A program made the position numbers and the translations under genes. Shown here piece by piece: positions 61,901 to 64,000 of a stretch of DNA of 64,000 nucleotides (position 1 is its first letter; each line of letters opens with the position of its first letter). The stretch lies in the NCBI GenBank assembly GCA_022494885.1, contig JAGVSM010004989.1:268417-332416 (forward strand), given 5' to 3'. Below the pieces are notes generated by a model. That model was not told where the DNA came from. It worked only from the letters and a program-made list of their open reading frames with translations, and did not search any database. Origin of the DNA: Micrasema longulum. Taxonomy: Eukaryota > Arthropoda > Insecta > Trichoptera > Brachycentridae.

Positions 61901-62329
61901 AATTTGTATAAACTAAACTTCGAAACATGACCTTACCAGACAAGGCGTTTATAGTGACTGAACCTAAAATAAAAGTGTACTTTATGAAATGAAATTCTAA
62001 CAAAAATGGAAACAGTAGTTTTTTTTTCAGAACACTTGTCATAATTGGTATGGAATAGAACAAAATGAAAATGATTATTGGTAAAAATCTATACCTATAT
62101 TAAAATTTTTATCTTGAAAATAAAATTTATTGATAATTTTGGTGGCAAAGTATCCCAAGAGACGGCTGTTATAATATGTGATATAAACAACCCAGCAGAC
62201 AGAGAAGATCAAAGAAATAAGCAGCCACATAAAGTTACTGTCCATTTTAAAGTCTCCCAAGTTGACATGTTGCGTGTAGTTCCATTGGGGCGTCATGGGG
62301 ACCGTAGCCCCGAAGTTCTCTTCATCCAT
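14559..62329 (-). CDS. tweek: tweek / KIAA1109 (BLTP1), giant bridge-like lipid-transfer protein, 50 coding exons, 4,801 aa
   Basis: All 50 exons join in phase with GT-AG junctions. The summed length, 14,406 nt, is divisible by three, and no internal stop was met in the frames followed. The product is similar along its length to human KIAA1109/BLTP1 (about 5,000 aa): an N-terminal membrane anchor (residues 33-51), VRIQDGYLIFRWW, MLNGFELHVYNRCNLY, GAGSYLEVNLPW, the cysteine cluster CGCLGGCSFFG, IGSASFKYDMRRL, and the C-terminal block WHLEPTVR to VDYILQKLGF and LQRGSLDPLDKLL. Family knowledge: BLTP proteins form long hydrophobic grooves that carry lipids between the ER and plasma membrane; fly tweek mutants have synaptic-vesicle recycling and PI(4,5)P2 defects. 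The start ATG (62329) lies five bases inside an exon that begins after an acceptor near 62335, so a 5' UTR intron exists. The gene runs tail to tail with GHITM. Exons are listed in the entries below. Confidence 0.96.
15066..15309. mobile_element. hAT-like MITE (244 bp) with 8-bp target duplication, last tweek intron
   Basis: The left end is CAGTGTTTTTCAAC; the right end read inward is AAGTGTTTTTCAAC. Direct repeats AAATATTA lie at 15058-15065 and 15310-15317. CAGTG...TTTTCAA(C) ends plus an 8-bp duplication are a classic hAT signature. No coding capacity. Confidence 0.88.
15648..16213. mobile_element. Tigger/pogo-like MITE (566 bp) in the last tweek intron
   Basis: The left end is CAGTAAAACCTCATTTTTAC and the right end inward is CAGTAAAACCCCCTTTTTAC, each with TA outside (15646-15647, 16214-16215). 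CAGTA(A/G)AAC termini with TA sites are typical of pogo/Tigger elements. The interior is AT-rich, with no transposase. Confidence 0.85.
18440..18668 (-). mobile_element. tRNA-derived SINE (family B), second copy, in the tweek exon 45/46 intron
   Basis: Minus strand: cattgtagtctagtagttgg, box B GGGTTCGATTCC, then gggaaggtcgacatgaaata. It shares the aaccaccat...catgtc(g/c)acctt segment with the 23.4-kb copy, in the same orientation. Confidence 0.7.
19280..19668. mobile_element. MITE with short inverted ends, abutting the tweek exon 45 acceptor
   Basis: The end aatgaggaagttcag at 19280 is mirrored by ctgaagttcctcatt at 19654-19668. The interior is non-coding and includes a gcgcgacgatttttt / tagcgcgcg pair. 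The left end lies about 17 bases from the AG of exon 45 (exon begins 19261), inside the pyrimidine-tract region. Confidence 0.6.
20686..25032 (-). CDS. tweek: tweek coding exons 39-43, residues about 4129-4396
   Basis: Exons: 24950-25032, 24694-24841, 23905-24062, 22974-23166 and 20686-20906. Exons 40-41 give AAWETLVLFAFNFTKLNVHM and MGRLNIGSTGHRN. Exon 42 gives GTSMLMARVSSLSVALKDEW, matching the human MGSSILMGIFSNADLKLQDE region. Exon 43 gives LISRSTTPDLFKMQLKLEEF. The exon 42/43 join (AATCG|A CCG) keeps the frame across a 2-kb intron that holds a complete mariner. Confidence 0.93.
21384..22699 (+). mobile_element. Full-length dead mariner in the tweek exon 42/43 intron
   Basis: The inverted termini are CGAGGGTTGTGTAAAAAATA at the left and, from the right, CGAAGGTTGTGTAAAAAATA; homology runs about 27 bp. 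TA precedes the left end (21382-21383); the right TA is altered. It lies antisense to tweek. It differs from the 12.9-kb copy in both termini and protein, so it is a separate mariner lineage. Confidence 0.9.
21545..22601 (+). pseudogene. Broken mariner transposase
   Basis: It begins MEPLIAVSARGKVRAVIRFL. In-frame TAA at 21680-21682, a frameshift near 21890, TAA at 22374-22376 and TAA at 22452-22454 break it. The catalytic motifs survive in pieces: IVTGDDAWCHYV, LHHDNARPHVSRQ and YSPDLAPSDFHLFPKLK. The end is HELVADFFEAGFQKWI to the terminal TAG. Confidence 0.88.
23350..23592 (-). mobile_element. tRNA-derived SINE (family B) in the tweek exon 41/42 intron
   Basis: Read on minus, the head is cctcgtagtgtagtggtcgg with a degenerate box B (gggctcaattcctgg), then aaggtggacatgaaatat and a body shared with 18440-18668. 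It is distinct in body from family A. Confidence 0.7.
24421..24600. repeat. Decayed copy of the same family in the tweek exon 40/41 intron
   Basis: It shares gcattatagggcttatgacc and gttctccatctcggttg with the 47.2-kb copy. Much weaker than the other two. Confidence 0.45.
25374..27027 (-). CDS. tweek: tweek coding exons 34-38, residues about 3765-4128
   Basis: Exons: 26796-27027, 26401-26629, 26078-26294, 25609-25868 and 25374-25527. Exon 34 is GC-rich and encodes a glycine/alanine run (GVVGAGAGGGG), then YHLIDLTIFHVPGLDVK. Exon 35 gives KKASLFAWVTLQSIPEETII, exon 36 DVIVYFHMQPSTFRFSCLPV, exon 37 VTGCLADFSVYIFHPYG and exon 38 IIDIGSASFKYDMRRLTEIL with RRTIVRRLFLGD. The last block is nearly identical to human KIAA1109 and is one of the best identifiers of the gene. 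Confidence 0.94.
27160..27400 (-). mobile_element. R1/Jockey-like reverse transcriptase fragment in the tweek exon 33/34 intron
   Basis: The minus frame gives TSQGCIQSSACGPSFWSIIL and DIQAFADDVFL, the reverse transcriptase block with the FADD catalytic site and the GCPQGSxxGPxFW motif (partly mutated). It is about 80 codons and truncated at both sides. Confidence 0.7.
28056..32845 (-). CDS. tweek: tweek coding exons 24-33, residues about 3096-3764
   Basis: Exons: 32723-32845, 31863-32106, 31428-31756, 30626-30899, 30320-30436, 30148-30227, 29812-30041, 29477-29614, 28709-29029 and 28056-28208. Landmarks are PLWSEEDDMSTLSNRLLF (24), YNMKWFAKAQVDINLSLGQL (25), QLTVDDMGICLPLNQLPL (26), SKGRFVGLCLRFAEDFETSL (27), WQMEGVDIHLDVNVGKQL (28), an acidic stretch DYDSDEFDDTVISRDSQ (29), a likely coiled coil (KLIEKEMNEQAKIINDLQ to HELEALVFKDF, exon 30), MIQKLRRQSVKA (31), SHMEVQGETVQLRRKTVH (32) and DFELDVKVFINSGKCVLHTK (33). 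All phases agree. Exon 32 is unusually GC-rich for the window. Confidence 0.93.
32178..32690 (-). mobile_element. LINE C-terminal fragment (RTE-like) in the tweek exon 24/25 intron
   Basis: The minus frame gives EAKLAVHNGVLVPTLMYGSE then VWNWKNGDESRLNAVEMRSL, and after a frameshift VLRWFGHLERMDSESTAKRI with YDANVEEDRERHG. This order (xLYGSExW, NAVEMRSLR, RWxGHxERM) is the common C-terminal end of insect RTE-type LINEs. It carries no complete domain. Confidence 0.75.
33027..33622. mobile_element. Foldback MITE with about 150-bp inverted arms in the tweek exon 23/24 intron
   Basis: The arm 33027-33176 and the reverse complement of 33471-33622 align nearly throughout. Shared words: acaacctg, aaaattcaacgataa, gctcatgactactcgag, aaaatttataaaatccgtcg and caccctctaagctatt. 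A loop of about 300 bp with no coding lies between. The edges extend into the palindromic flank tata, so a TA target is likely but not exact. Confidence 0.85.
33628..34230 (-). mobile_element. 3' end of the same RNase H-bearing LINE family, more decayed
   Basis: It aligns along its length with 39795-40390. Shared words include aggatggagagga, gcctcgttctgaattcgag, caccatggactt and the 3' segment ending in cctaaraaggatgattt. No open frame remains. It abuts the foldback element at 33027-33622 in the tweek exon 23/24 intron. Confidence 0.7.
34386..36521 (-). CDS. tweek: tweek coding exons 21-23, residues about 2902-3095
   Basis: Exons: 36336-36521, 35670-35816 and 34386-34634. Exon 21 carries a proline-rich run (SPEHPPPPPPRPAPPPQPVP) and then LLQPLVMQFSIALQ. 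Exon 22 gives SLSVTAALLPSLQAQYKMDN and LPQHSLSFVTKLQ. Exon 23 gives AMHVSAQYVSEGG and GTFEHSLSTDLLNHLVFVQK. The introns hold a Tigger-like MITE and a chimeric mariner relic. Confidence 0.92.
34760..35460. mobile_element. Chimera of two different mariner N-termini joined head to head
   Basis: The left half reads on plus: ATG at 34900 (MPDFVEQRS then stop), AAETLIMLQKAFGDQVMSQK, and FKEGRESVEDKNRPG with VFENRRLTIRDMS. The right half (about 35180-35450) reads on minus: AKFSSFEGGFNFLLNIKKSA, MLPNTYGEDAISEKTCHE and FERFKNGDFHVED. Both are mariner DNA-binding N-termini but from different subfamilies. They meet near 35175-35183 with no catalytic part of either. It lies in the tweek exon 22/23 intron. 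Confidence 0.75.
36051..36269. mobile_element. Tigger/pogo-like MITE (219 bp) in the tweek exon 21/22 intron
   Basis: The left end is CAGTAGAACTCTGTTTATCT and the right end inward is CAGTAAAACTCCAATTATCC; TA flanks both (36049-36050, 36270-36271). It shares the CAGTARAAC start with the 15.6-kb element but is otherwise different. Confidence 0.85.
36590..36841. repeat. Partial copy of the 54.8-kb Helitron-like repeat, ended by a SINE
   Basis: It shares tcaacggtaagtcgtagcaa, ggacagtatttttttagacc and aactcaatcccgagc with 54745-55263. The match stops at the GC-rich 3' hairpin, exactly where the family A SINE begins (36842). Confidence 0.5.
36842..37025 (+). mobile_element. tRNA-derived SINE (family A) in the tweek exon 20/21 intron
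   Basis: A tRNA-like head carries a box A (TAGTGGTCAAGG region) and a box B (GGTTCGATTCC), but the stems do not close as a tRNA cloverleaf. The body includes ttttctcaagcctgggtgtt and ttgtggtgcaaaaataaat, with an A-rich tail. It matches the 40.9-kb copy along its length. Confidence 0.85.
37026..38149. other. AT-rich intron sequence between a SINE and the DUF7869-like relic
   Basis: No coding, splice-linked exon or terminal repeat pair was found. The segment at 37665-37790 is less AT-rich (cggtagttgtccccttaagc, cccttcagggtgcaaag) and may be part of the transposon flank. Confidence 0.4.
38150..40640 (-). pseudogene. Dead transposon-like gene of a dispersed insect family (I associate it with DUF7869), split by a LINE
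   Basis: Reading minus from the ATG at 40640: MLQLLDFEIFELNRDPRELK to QLSSSSTSSSNSKRI. After the inserted LINE (39789-40400) it resumes as RGRKRTKNPSKWKQNKIKC, SKTKESVAARWLKEPCTEKC and KYMNAKRSRHRNKAFHFVVD. The core is 38917-38483: YFWSECDAKRGAVEIGSCVC, VIFYSDNCCGQNKNKY, THKFLIRGHLQNEADSVHSI and SGPIYTPDQY. A frameshift leads into LYEMGFESFYDLKMLQEEWG and a lysine-rich end near 38150. A stop also occurs at the LINE site, and the middle third (about 39390-38930) is degraded. Many insect genomes carry such multicopy genes; the SDN and GH acidic/histidine motifs look nuclease-like, but activity is my inference. The family name is from memory. Confidence 0.65.
39789..40400 (-). mobile_element. 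5'-truncated non-LTR retrotransposon (RNase H tail) with 13-bp target duplication
   Basis: The direct repeats AGGAGATCATCTT at 39776-39788 and 40401-40413 flank it exactly. A short A-tail (as T on plus) sits at the 3' end. The minus frame encodes the end of an RNase H domain (MVDELAKAAAIDGSRP), then SKRLISNISRLRIGHYCTNS and the zinc-finger-like CECGLDHETPDHIFFGCP. This tail is typical of RNase H-bearing insect LINEs. A related copy lies at 33628-34230. Confidence 0.85.
40896..41078 (+). mobile_element. tRNA-derived SINE (family A), second copy
   Basis: It has the same head and body as the 36.84-kb copy: box A tggtcaagtggttaag, box B GGTTCGATTCT, then tctcaagcctgggtgttctg, ggcctcctggcctgttgtgg and an A-rich tail. 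Its 3' end abuts the L2/CR1 fragment at 41083. Confidence 0.85.
41083..42220 (+). mobile_element. L2/CR1-type LINE reverse transcriptase fragment with TAA-type 3' tail
   Basis: The plus frame starts inside the reverse transcriptase (PQGSVLGPLLYLLYTKDIE), passes AYDTQIYFY (the catalytic YxDD-like site, here altered from YADD) and RLTLNPSKTEQLWM, one TGA at 41413-41415, then VSRVDYCNGIYAGLP, LLRELHWLRFPQREEYKLCW and a TGA at 41941-41943 before NALPVEIRN. It ends ggcgctatataagttatcc and an AATAAT/ATTATT tail to about 42220. It is inactive, and antisense to tweek in the exon 20/21 intron. Confidence 0.82.
42221..42985. other. Intron sequence upstream of the tweek exon 20 donor, nothing recognised
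   Basis: AT-rich sequence between the L2/CR1 tail and the exon 20 donor. A small duplicated word (ttcgatgttc at 42667-42682) was the only pattern seen. Confidence 0.5.
42986..46578 (-). CDS. tweek: tweek coding exons 13-20, residues about 2369-2901
   Basis: Exons: 46377-46578, 46145-46291, 45866-46062, 45526-45649, 45232-45441, 44591-44828, 43620-43916 and 42986-43169. Landmarks are SLMLLDAHLIFKPILSALGL (13), LSLVAWMDTFRIDIVVSEF (14), RQNVLYISRGQLKKHINTK (15), PLLRLLHQISNMYQNV (16), APFSSQTSAIGSTQGAVH (17), KLTPRCWRTLYYLLDLYAAM (18), GLGIAIIGVVRIHRTRLLA (19) and SVGAIRMDLPQHPVALHGMM (20). Exon 19 has two tandem TAG acceptors (TAGTAG at 43918-43913); both keep the frame and differ by one serine codon. 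Confidence 0.93.
46668..46908. mobile_element. Foldback MITE with about 110-bp inverted arms in the tweek exon 12/13 intron
   Basis: The left arm (ggggtaattactacaa, aatcagatt, gttaaccac, ctccatgaatgctac) is repeated inverted on the right (tagcattcatggag, gtggttaac, aatctgatt, ttgtagtaattaccc). Almost the whole element folds on itself. No terminal duplication was resolved. Confidence 0.8.
47236..47655. repeat. Inverted-repeat element, copy of a dispersed family (also 1325-1640 and 24421-24600)
   Basis: The stretch gtctaggcatttacaggg / cttatgacctgtcattg / actggtttaaatggcca near 47245 returns inverted near 47475-47520 (tggccacttaaaccagcc ... aggtcattagccctagac). The flank ttctccatctccgttg to tttgtctacaaacatttgga also recurs, inverted, at 1325-1440. 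Confidence 0.7.
47721..48574 (-). CDS. tweek: tweek coding exons 10-12, residues about 2265-2368
   Basis: Exons: 48509-48574 (66 nt, the smallest), 48081-48179 and 47721-47866. Translation runs GNLGVAATSPAGPSFTSTSP, then CRGPPPSSRTSGVFTSLQFP and YDALKDDAIVIGSNPSIYSS, ending at WMAKQDPVDK. This is a low-complexity, probably disordered linker. The 66-nt exon was found by phase and splice signals rather than by a long reading frame, so it is a little less certain than its neighbours. Confidence 0.85.
48735..49449 (+). pseudogene. Decayed Tc1-like transposase in the tweek exon 9/10 intron
   Basis: Recognisable pieces are WRHIISSDETKLSLW, TVKHSAGQMIWGCFSFYGVG followed by HLTFINGT, then after stops and frameshifts DWPGNSLDLNPILNLWHVM, NLVNSMPLIYLFKHK and the tail EEVIKNKRGPTKY ending at 49449. 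The Tc1 DDE order is visible, but the usual catalytic Glu of the PxEN motif is Leu here. No terminal repeats were found. Confidence 0.78.
49890..50545 (-). mobile_element. Non-LTR reverse transcriptase C-terminal remnant in the tweek exon 9/10 intron
   Basis: The minus frames give MDQLLTWQEQITEVGKFFYC, LRSLKRFQNFLPTTAKT, and, shifted, YLDTNTKLIYRLERLQNQSI. LTWxxQ, TLRSLKRFxxFLP and LERLQN are the thumb/connector landmarks of Jockey-like LINEs. The frame is broken in at least two places. Confidence 0.7.
50590..50780 (-). repeat. Second copy of the 2.5-kb dispersed repeat
   Basis: The inverse of 2500-2670: on minus it reads aaggacataagtctcc-like, gcctaacgagaaaagctgcc and ggtagccttagcatctttgt. 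In the tweek exon 9/10 intron. Confidence 0.65.
50781..52203. other. Intron sequence before exon 9, mostly unrecognised
   Basis: A pair of short inverted words (gtttgtctccaaac at 51267 and gtttggagacaagc near 51361) lies in otherwise unique AT-rich DNA. No element boundaries or reading frames were accepted. Confidence 0.4.
52204..54179 (-). CDS. tweek: tweek coding exons 4-9, residues about 1849-2264
   Basis: Exons: 54022-54179, 53429-53913, 52871-53078, 52652-52813, 52450-52575 and 52204-52312. Landmarks in order are GKIHAQLRRLHNGGPMIKDA and ITGIPTHQSKVSFKCIKG (exon 4), DIGFIMFECGLEGTCIKITK and the KKDSSSSKPSTPNLG linker (exon 5), LDWNLLTTASPAINAWMNPC (exon 6), VAAIQADLAEKHLPSLSTLR (exon 7), VIVLSRQWKNIIYTPLLLE (exon 8) and DYENFMELEEGEVMDESS (exon 9). 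All six junctions keep the frame. Introns between them are 70-520 bp and hold nothing notable. Confidence 0.93.
54745..55263. mobile_element. Helitron-like non-autonomous element with degenerate ~120-bp tandem units, tweek exon 3/4 intron
   Basis: Three imperfect units (about 54811, 54930 and 55040 onward) share aggtcaacWgtgctRtttt, gccaaattttYctcag, cttcttt and taacRgtaaRt. The segment ends aactcaataccgag then ctagta. A short GC hairpin followed by CTAG|T is a Helitron 3'-end feature, but only the 3' side is suggestive. Confidence 0.4.
55528..60693 (-). CDS. tweek: tweek coding exon 3: a single 5,166-nt exon, residues about 127-1848
   Basis: The acceptor is at 60694-60695 (ATTACAG|ATTTATC) and the donor follows 55528 (ACATAG|GTAAAT). 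The frame is open throughout. It starts with HSDTRLSVMLNGFELHVYN and includes GMVDDPPRYMGEGFVVM, CGKGTDFSYGPWADRQREH, NWIDCSSTNQEN, SSLQLRGHAMF, and CGCLGGCSFFG at about 57,680. A serine-rich, poorly conserved linker runs from roughly 57.4 to 56.4 kb (for example SSSLRVSRSTKRSNSS). The last part returns to conserved sequence (GTIDIMVSPLLLESMQRFIE). The Met at 60661 is internal: the exon continues five codons upstream in frame from exon 2. Confidence 0.95.
60767..61807 (-). mobile_element. Shortened mariner (1,041 bp) in the tweek exon 2/3 intron
   Basis: The ends are CATGGTGGGTCCAGAAAGTA at 60767 and, from the other end, CAAGGTGTGGCCGGAAAGTA. TA flanks both sides (60765-60766 and 61808-61809). 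It is about 250 bp shorter than an intact mariner, and a foreign AT-rich stretch (about 61445-61570) replaces the middle. Its right end lies 12 bases from the exon 2 donor. Confidence 0.88.
60848..61655 (-). pseudogene. Mariner transposase remnant with central region lost
   Basis: The N-terminus MQRSVEQKMAIKFFVKLDKT starts at 61655, then homology stops. The C-terminal catalytic part is open from 61234 to 60848: KFHYDNALAHSAFLVNNYL, YSPDLAPPDFFFPHLKG and AFDAWKNASMLEPMHQRR. The second aspartate and the third (PPD) are present, but the first catalytic region was not found. Confidence 0.85.
61820..62329 (-). CDS. tweek: tweek coding exons 1-2: membrane anchor and start of the lipid-transfer groove
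   Basis: Exon 1 coding part is 62095-62329 and exon 2 is 61820-61963. They encode residues 1-126. Residues 33-51 (FMWLLISLIFSVCWVVYIT) form one transmembrane helix, the known ER anchor of this family, followed by YYNSRLLGYF. The exon 1/2 join (ATA G|GT TCA) gives NIGSVTINALSGKVM, matching human KIAA1109. The exon 2 donor (GAAG|GTAAT) lies only 12 bases from the end of a mariner insertion. Confidence 0.93.
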
Positions 62330-62334
62330 TTCCC

Positions 62335-63562
62335 TGTAACATGTTTTATTTACAAATAAGTTTACAACAATATTAGCGCTATCTGAGACTATGATATGAA
62401 AGACTATACTTTCAGAATTTTAATGTTATATTTTGAACACATTTTGTACTATATGATACCTAAATAAAACAAAAAATAATAATTTAGGGCATTTTTATTT
62501 GGTCAAAATACTTATTTGTGTGTTTTACTCTTCCGGGGTGTTCTAGCTAGCATCGAATTTTGATTTATTTACACAAGAGATATCAATATTCACAGTACAA
62601 CTATTTGGGGGAAAATTGCGCAAAATTTTATAGGCATGTTTATTGGGTGGGGACATGACGGTTAATATATTAGTAGGATGTGAAATGTTAGCTTTGAAAA
62701 AGTCAGACAGGATCACGATAAGAATAGTTTATAAGGCATCAGAAAACCACACAATTAATGTCTTCTTTCTCTAGGTATTGAAATTCGCATGGTACAGTCC
62801 CGTATATAAATTTCGAATAAATGAAAACTATGGCAGTGGCCAACGGACATTCTACATATAAATTTATATATTCACTTTTTTAGAAGCACTTTCCATTACA
62901 TTATGTTTATGTTGGAATAAGGTTTATTTTACTTGTGGCTTGGGAGGAGACTACCCAATATTCTTGTCATGTGGGAAGTTGCTTCTTCTTCGCGATAAAA
63001 TCGCCCAGTAGTCGACCAATGTTAAATATTTCATTTGTGTAATAGAAAAATTATCCAAATCGTAAGGATAACATCAGGCAGTACTTACATTTTTTATTGA
63101 TAAGATGTTAAATTACTAACGTGAATAATTCGTGATCATTATTTATATTTTTTTCTATTGTCATGAGTCAAATTAAGGTCGGAATAATAATTAAAATTTA
63201 ATTTGAAATATTTCATTTCCATTTCCCATAATAATATTATCCACAATATGTCAAAAACCAAAATGTTCACCCAGGACACCCAGTTCAGAGATAATGTAGA
63301 ACTATAACCACAGATATAACTAGTTACCCAGTTCAGTTAACGTTCAGTTCAGTTCACTGTTCACAGGAGGGTTGCCAGACTGGATCAAGCGAAAATAGGT
63401 AGATTCAGAGAAATAAATCGGTAGATTTCTGTAGATTCGGGGGGGCTGAAAAGGGGAGGGGAGGGGGCAAAAATTGACAGTTGTTCAAAATTAGAGCGCC
63501 GTTTCGCCTGAGGCCGTTGCGATAGTCGAAAACGCTTGATAAATGAATAATTTAAAACCGGA
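62335..63562. promoter_or_regulatory. Divergent 5' region between tweek and the next gene
   Basis: tweek exon 1 begins after an acceptor near 62335, so its 5' UTR exon lies in this stretch. A good minus-strand donor (AAAAAT|GTAAGTAC, exon end near 63089) is one candidate. Repeated GTTCAGTTCA words occur at 63330-63362. A more GC-rich stretch (63490-63535) lies just upstream of the plus-strand ATG and could be its leader. Part of the region (about 62520-62660) is repetitive. No TATA box or start site can be assigned. Confidence 0.35.
62520..62660 (+). repeat. Left-half copy of the 2.3-kb dispersed repeat, upstream of tweek
   Basis: It shares ggtgttctagctagcatcg and gcatgtttattgggtgg with 2285-2475. 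It lies within the presumed 5' region of tweek. Confidence 0.45.
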
Positions 63563-64000
63563 ATGACTATAATATATGAATCACCAAAATATATTGATTA
63601 TGGCTTGCAAAACTGGCCAAGAATACAGGTAAATCTCATTTTATTAATTGGAAGTTATGTTGATATTTTAATTTCTATTTCAACAATACTGCTCTATTTT
63701 GTGTAACCATCCAAATAAATGGCATAAATATTAATGAAATTACACTAAGTTACATATGTATGCAATTTTTTTTATGCACAAAGATACATCGTTTGAATTT
63801 ATTTTCACAAAATATATTAAATGATGTATATTAATACCCGTTCTGTGGAAACTCAAGTATTGTGTATTGTAAGCATGTCAATGACTTGGATAAATAGTTT
63901 TTTTTTCAGGTAGAAGCGTCTTGCAGCATAGAAGGTTTTCTGATATTGATGGGTCTTCTCTATCTCTCTATGTCCTGGGCATTTTTACAATCATCAATCA
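63563..64000 (+). CDS. First two coding exons of an unrecognised membrane-protein gene, cut by the window end
   Basis: Exon 1 is 63563-63628 and starts with ATG: MTIIYESPKYIDYGLQNWPR, two more residues (IQ), then donor CAG|GTAAATC. Exon 2 begins at 63910 after a T-rich tract and cag, and stays open in the same frame to the window edge: VEASCSIEGFLILMGLLYL followed by SMSWAFLQSSI. The second exon contains a clear hydrophobic segment (FLILMGLLYLSMSWAFL), so a membrane protein is likely. A phase-0 match between a good donor and a good acceptor, with a protein-like translation on both sides, is the evidence. I do not recognise the family. It is divergent from tweek (ATGs about 1.2 kb apart). Confidence 0.6.

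Noticed and set aside
1..64000. CRISPR arrays, operons, rRNA, phage or viral genes
   Set aside because: No spaced repeats of CRISPR type, no bacterial gene organisation and no rRNA-like sequence; the window is intron-rich animal DNA. No retroviral or LTR-element genes were recognised.

Overview
The window is animal nuclear DNA, most likely from an insect. It is AT-rich, its genes are split by GT-AG introns, and it is full of mariner, Tc1, hAT-like and Tigger-like DNA transposons, tRNA-derived SINEs and non-LTR retrotransposon relics. The insect order is not resolved from sequence alone.

Layout. From 1 to about 4.1 kb lies repeat debris: non-LTR retrotransposon ends, a foldback element and a worn SINE. 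From 4.16 to about 10.2 kb on the plus strand is a complete seven-coding-exon gene for GHITM/TMBIM5, a mitochondrial inner-membrane protein of the Bax-inhibitor-1 family (337 aa). From 9.9 to 14.5 kb is a convergent intergenic stretch holding a dead mariner. From 14,559 to about 62,334 on the minus strand is one very large gene, tweek (vertebrate KIAA1109/BLTP1), a bridge-like lipid-transfer protein. I could phase 50 coding exons from start codon to stop; their lengths add to 14,406 nt, an exact multiple of three, for 4,801 aa. One exon is 5,166 nt and the other 49 are 66-485 nt. From 63,563 to the window end, plus strand and divergent from tweek, are the first two coding exons of a third, unrecognised membrane-protein gene.

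The introns of tweek hold nearly all other structure. There are four mariner-type insertions, one a head-to-head chimera of two subfamilies. There are a Tc1 relic, hAT-like MITEs with visible 8-bp target duplications, Tigger-like MITEs with TA sites and large foldback elements. There are two SINE families, L2/CR1, RTE, Jockey-like and R1-like LINE pieces and Helitron-like repeats. Finally, a dead coding element of a family I associate with DUF7869 was split by a truncated LINE that left a 13-bp target duplication. All transposon reading frames seen are broken. Two insertions sit within about 20 bp of tweek splice sites.

No rRNA, functional tRNA or CRISPR was found. I saw no clearly new biological system. 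The most unusual points are the unidentified divergent gene, the transposon-splice-site junctions, the giant exon, and the long inverted repeats inside tweek pre-mRNA. GHITM and tweek are neighbours only by position (tail to tail); nothing here indicates that they act together.
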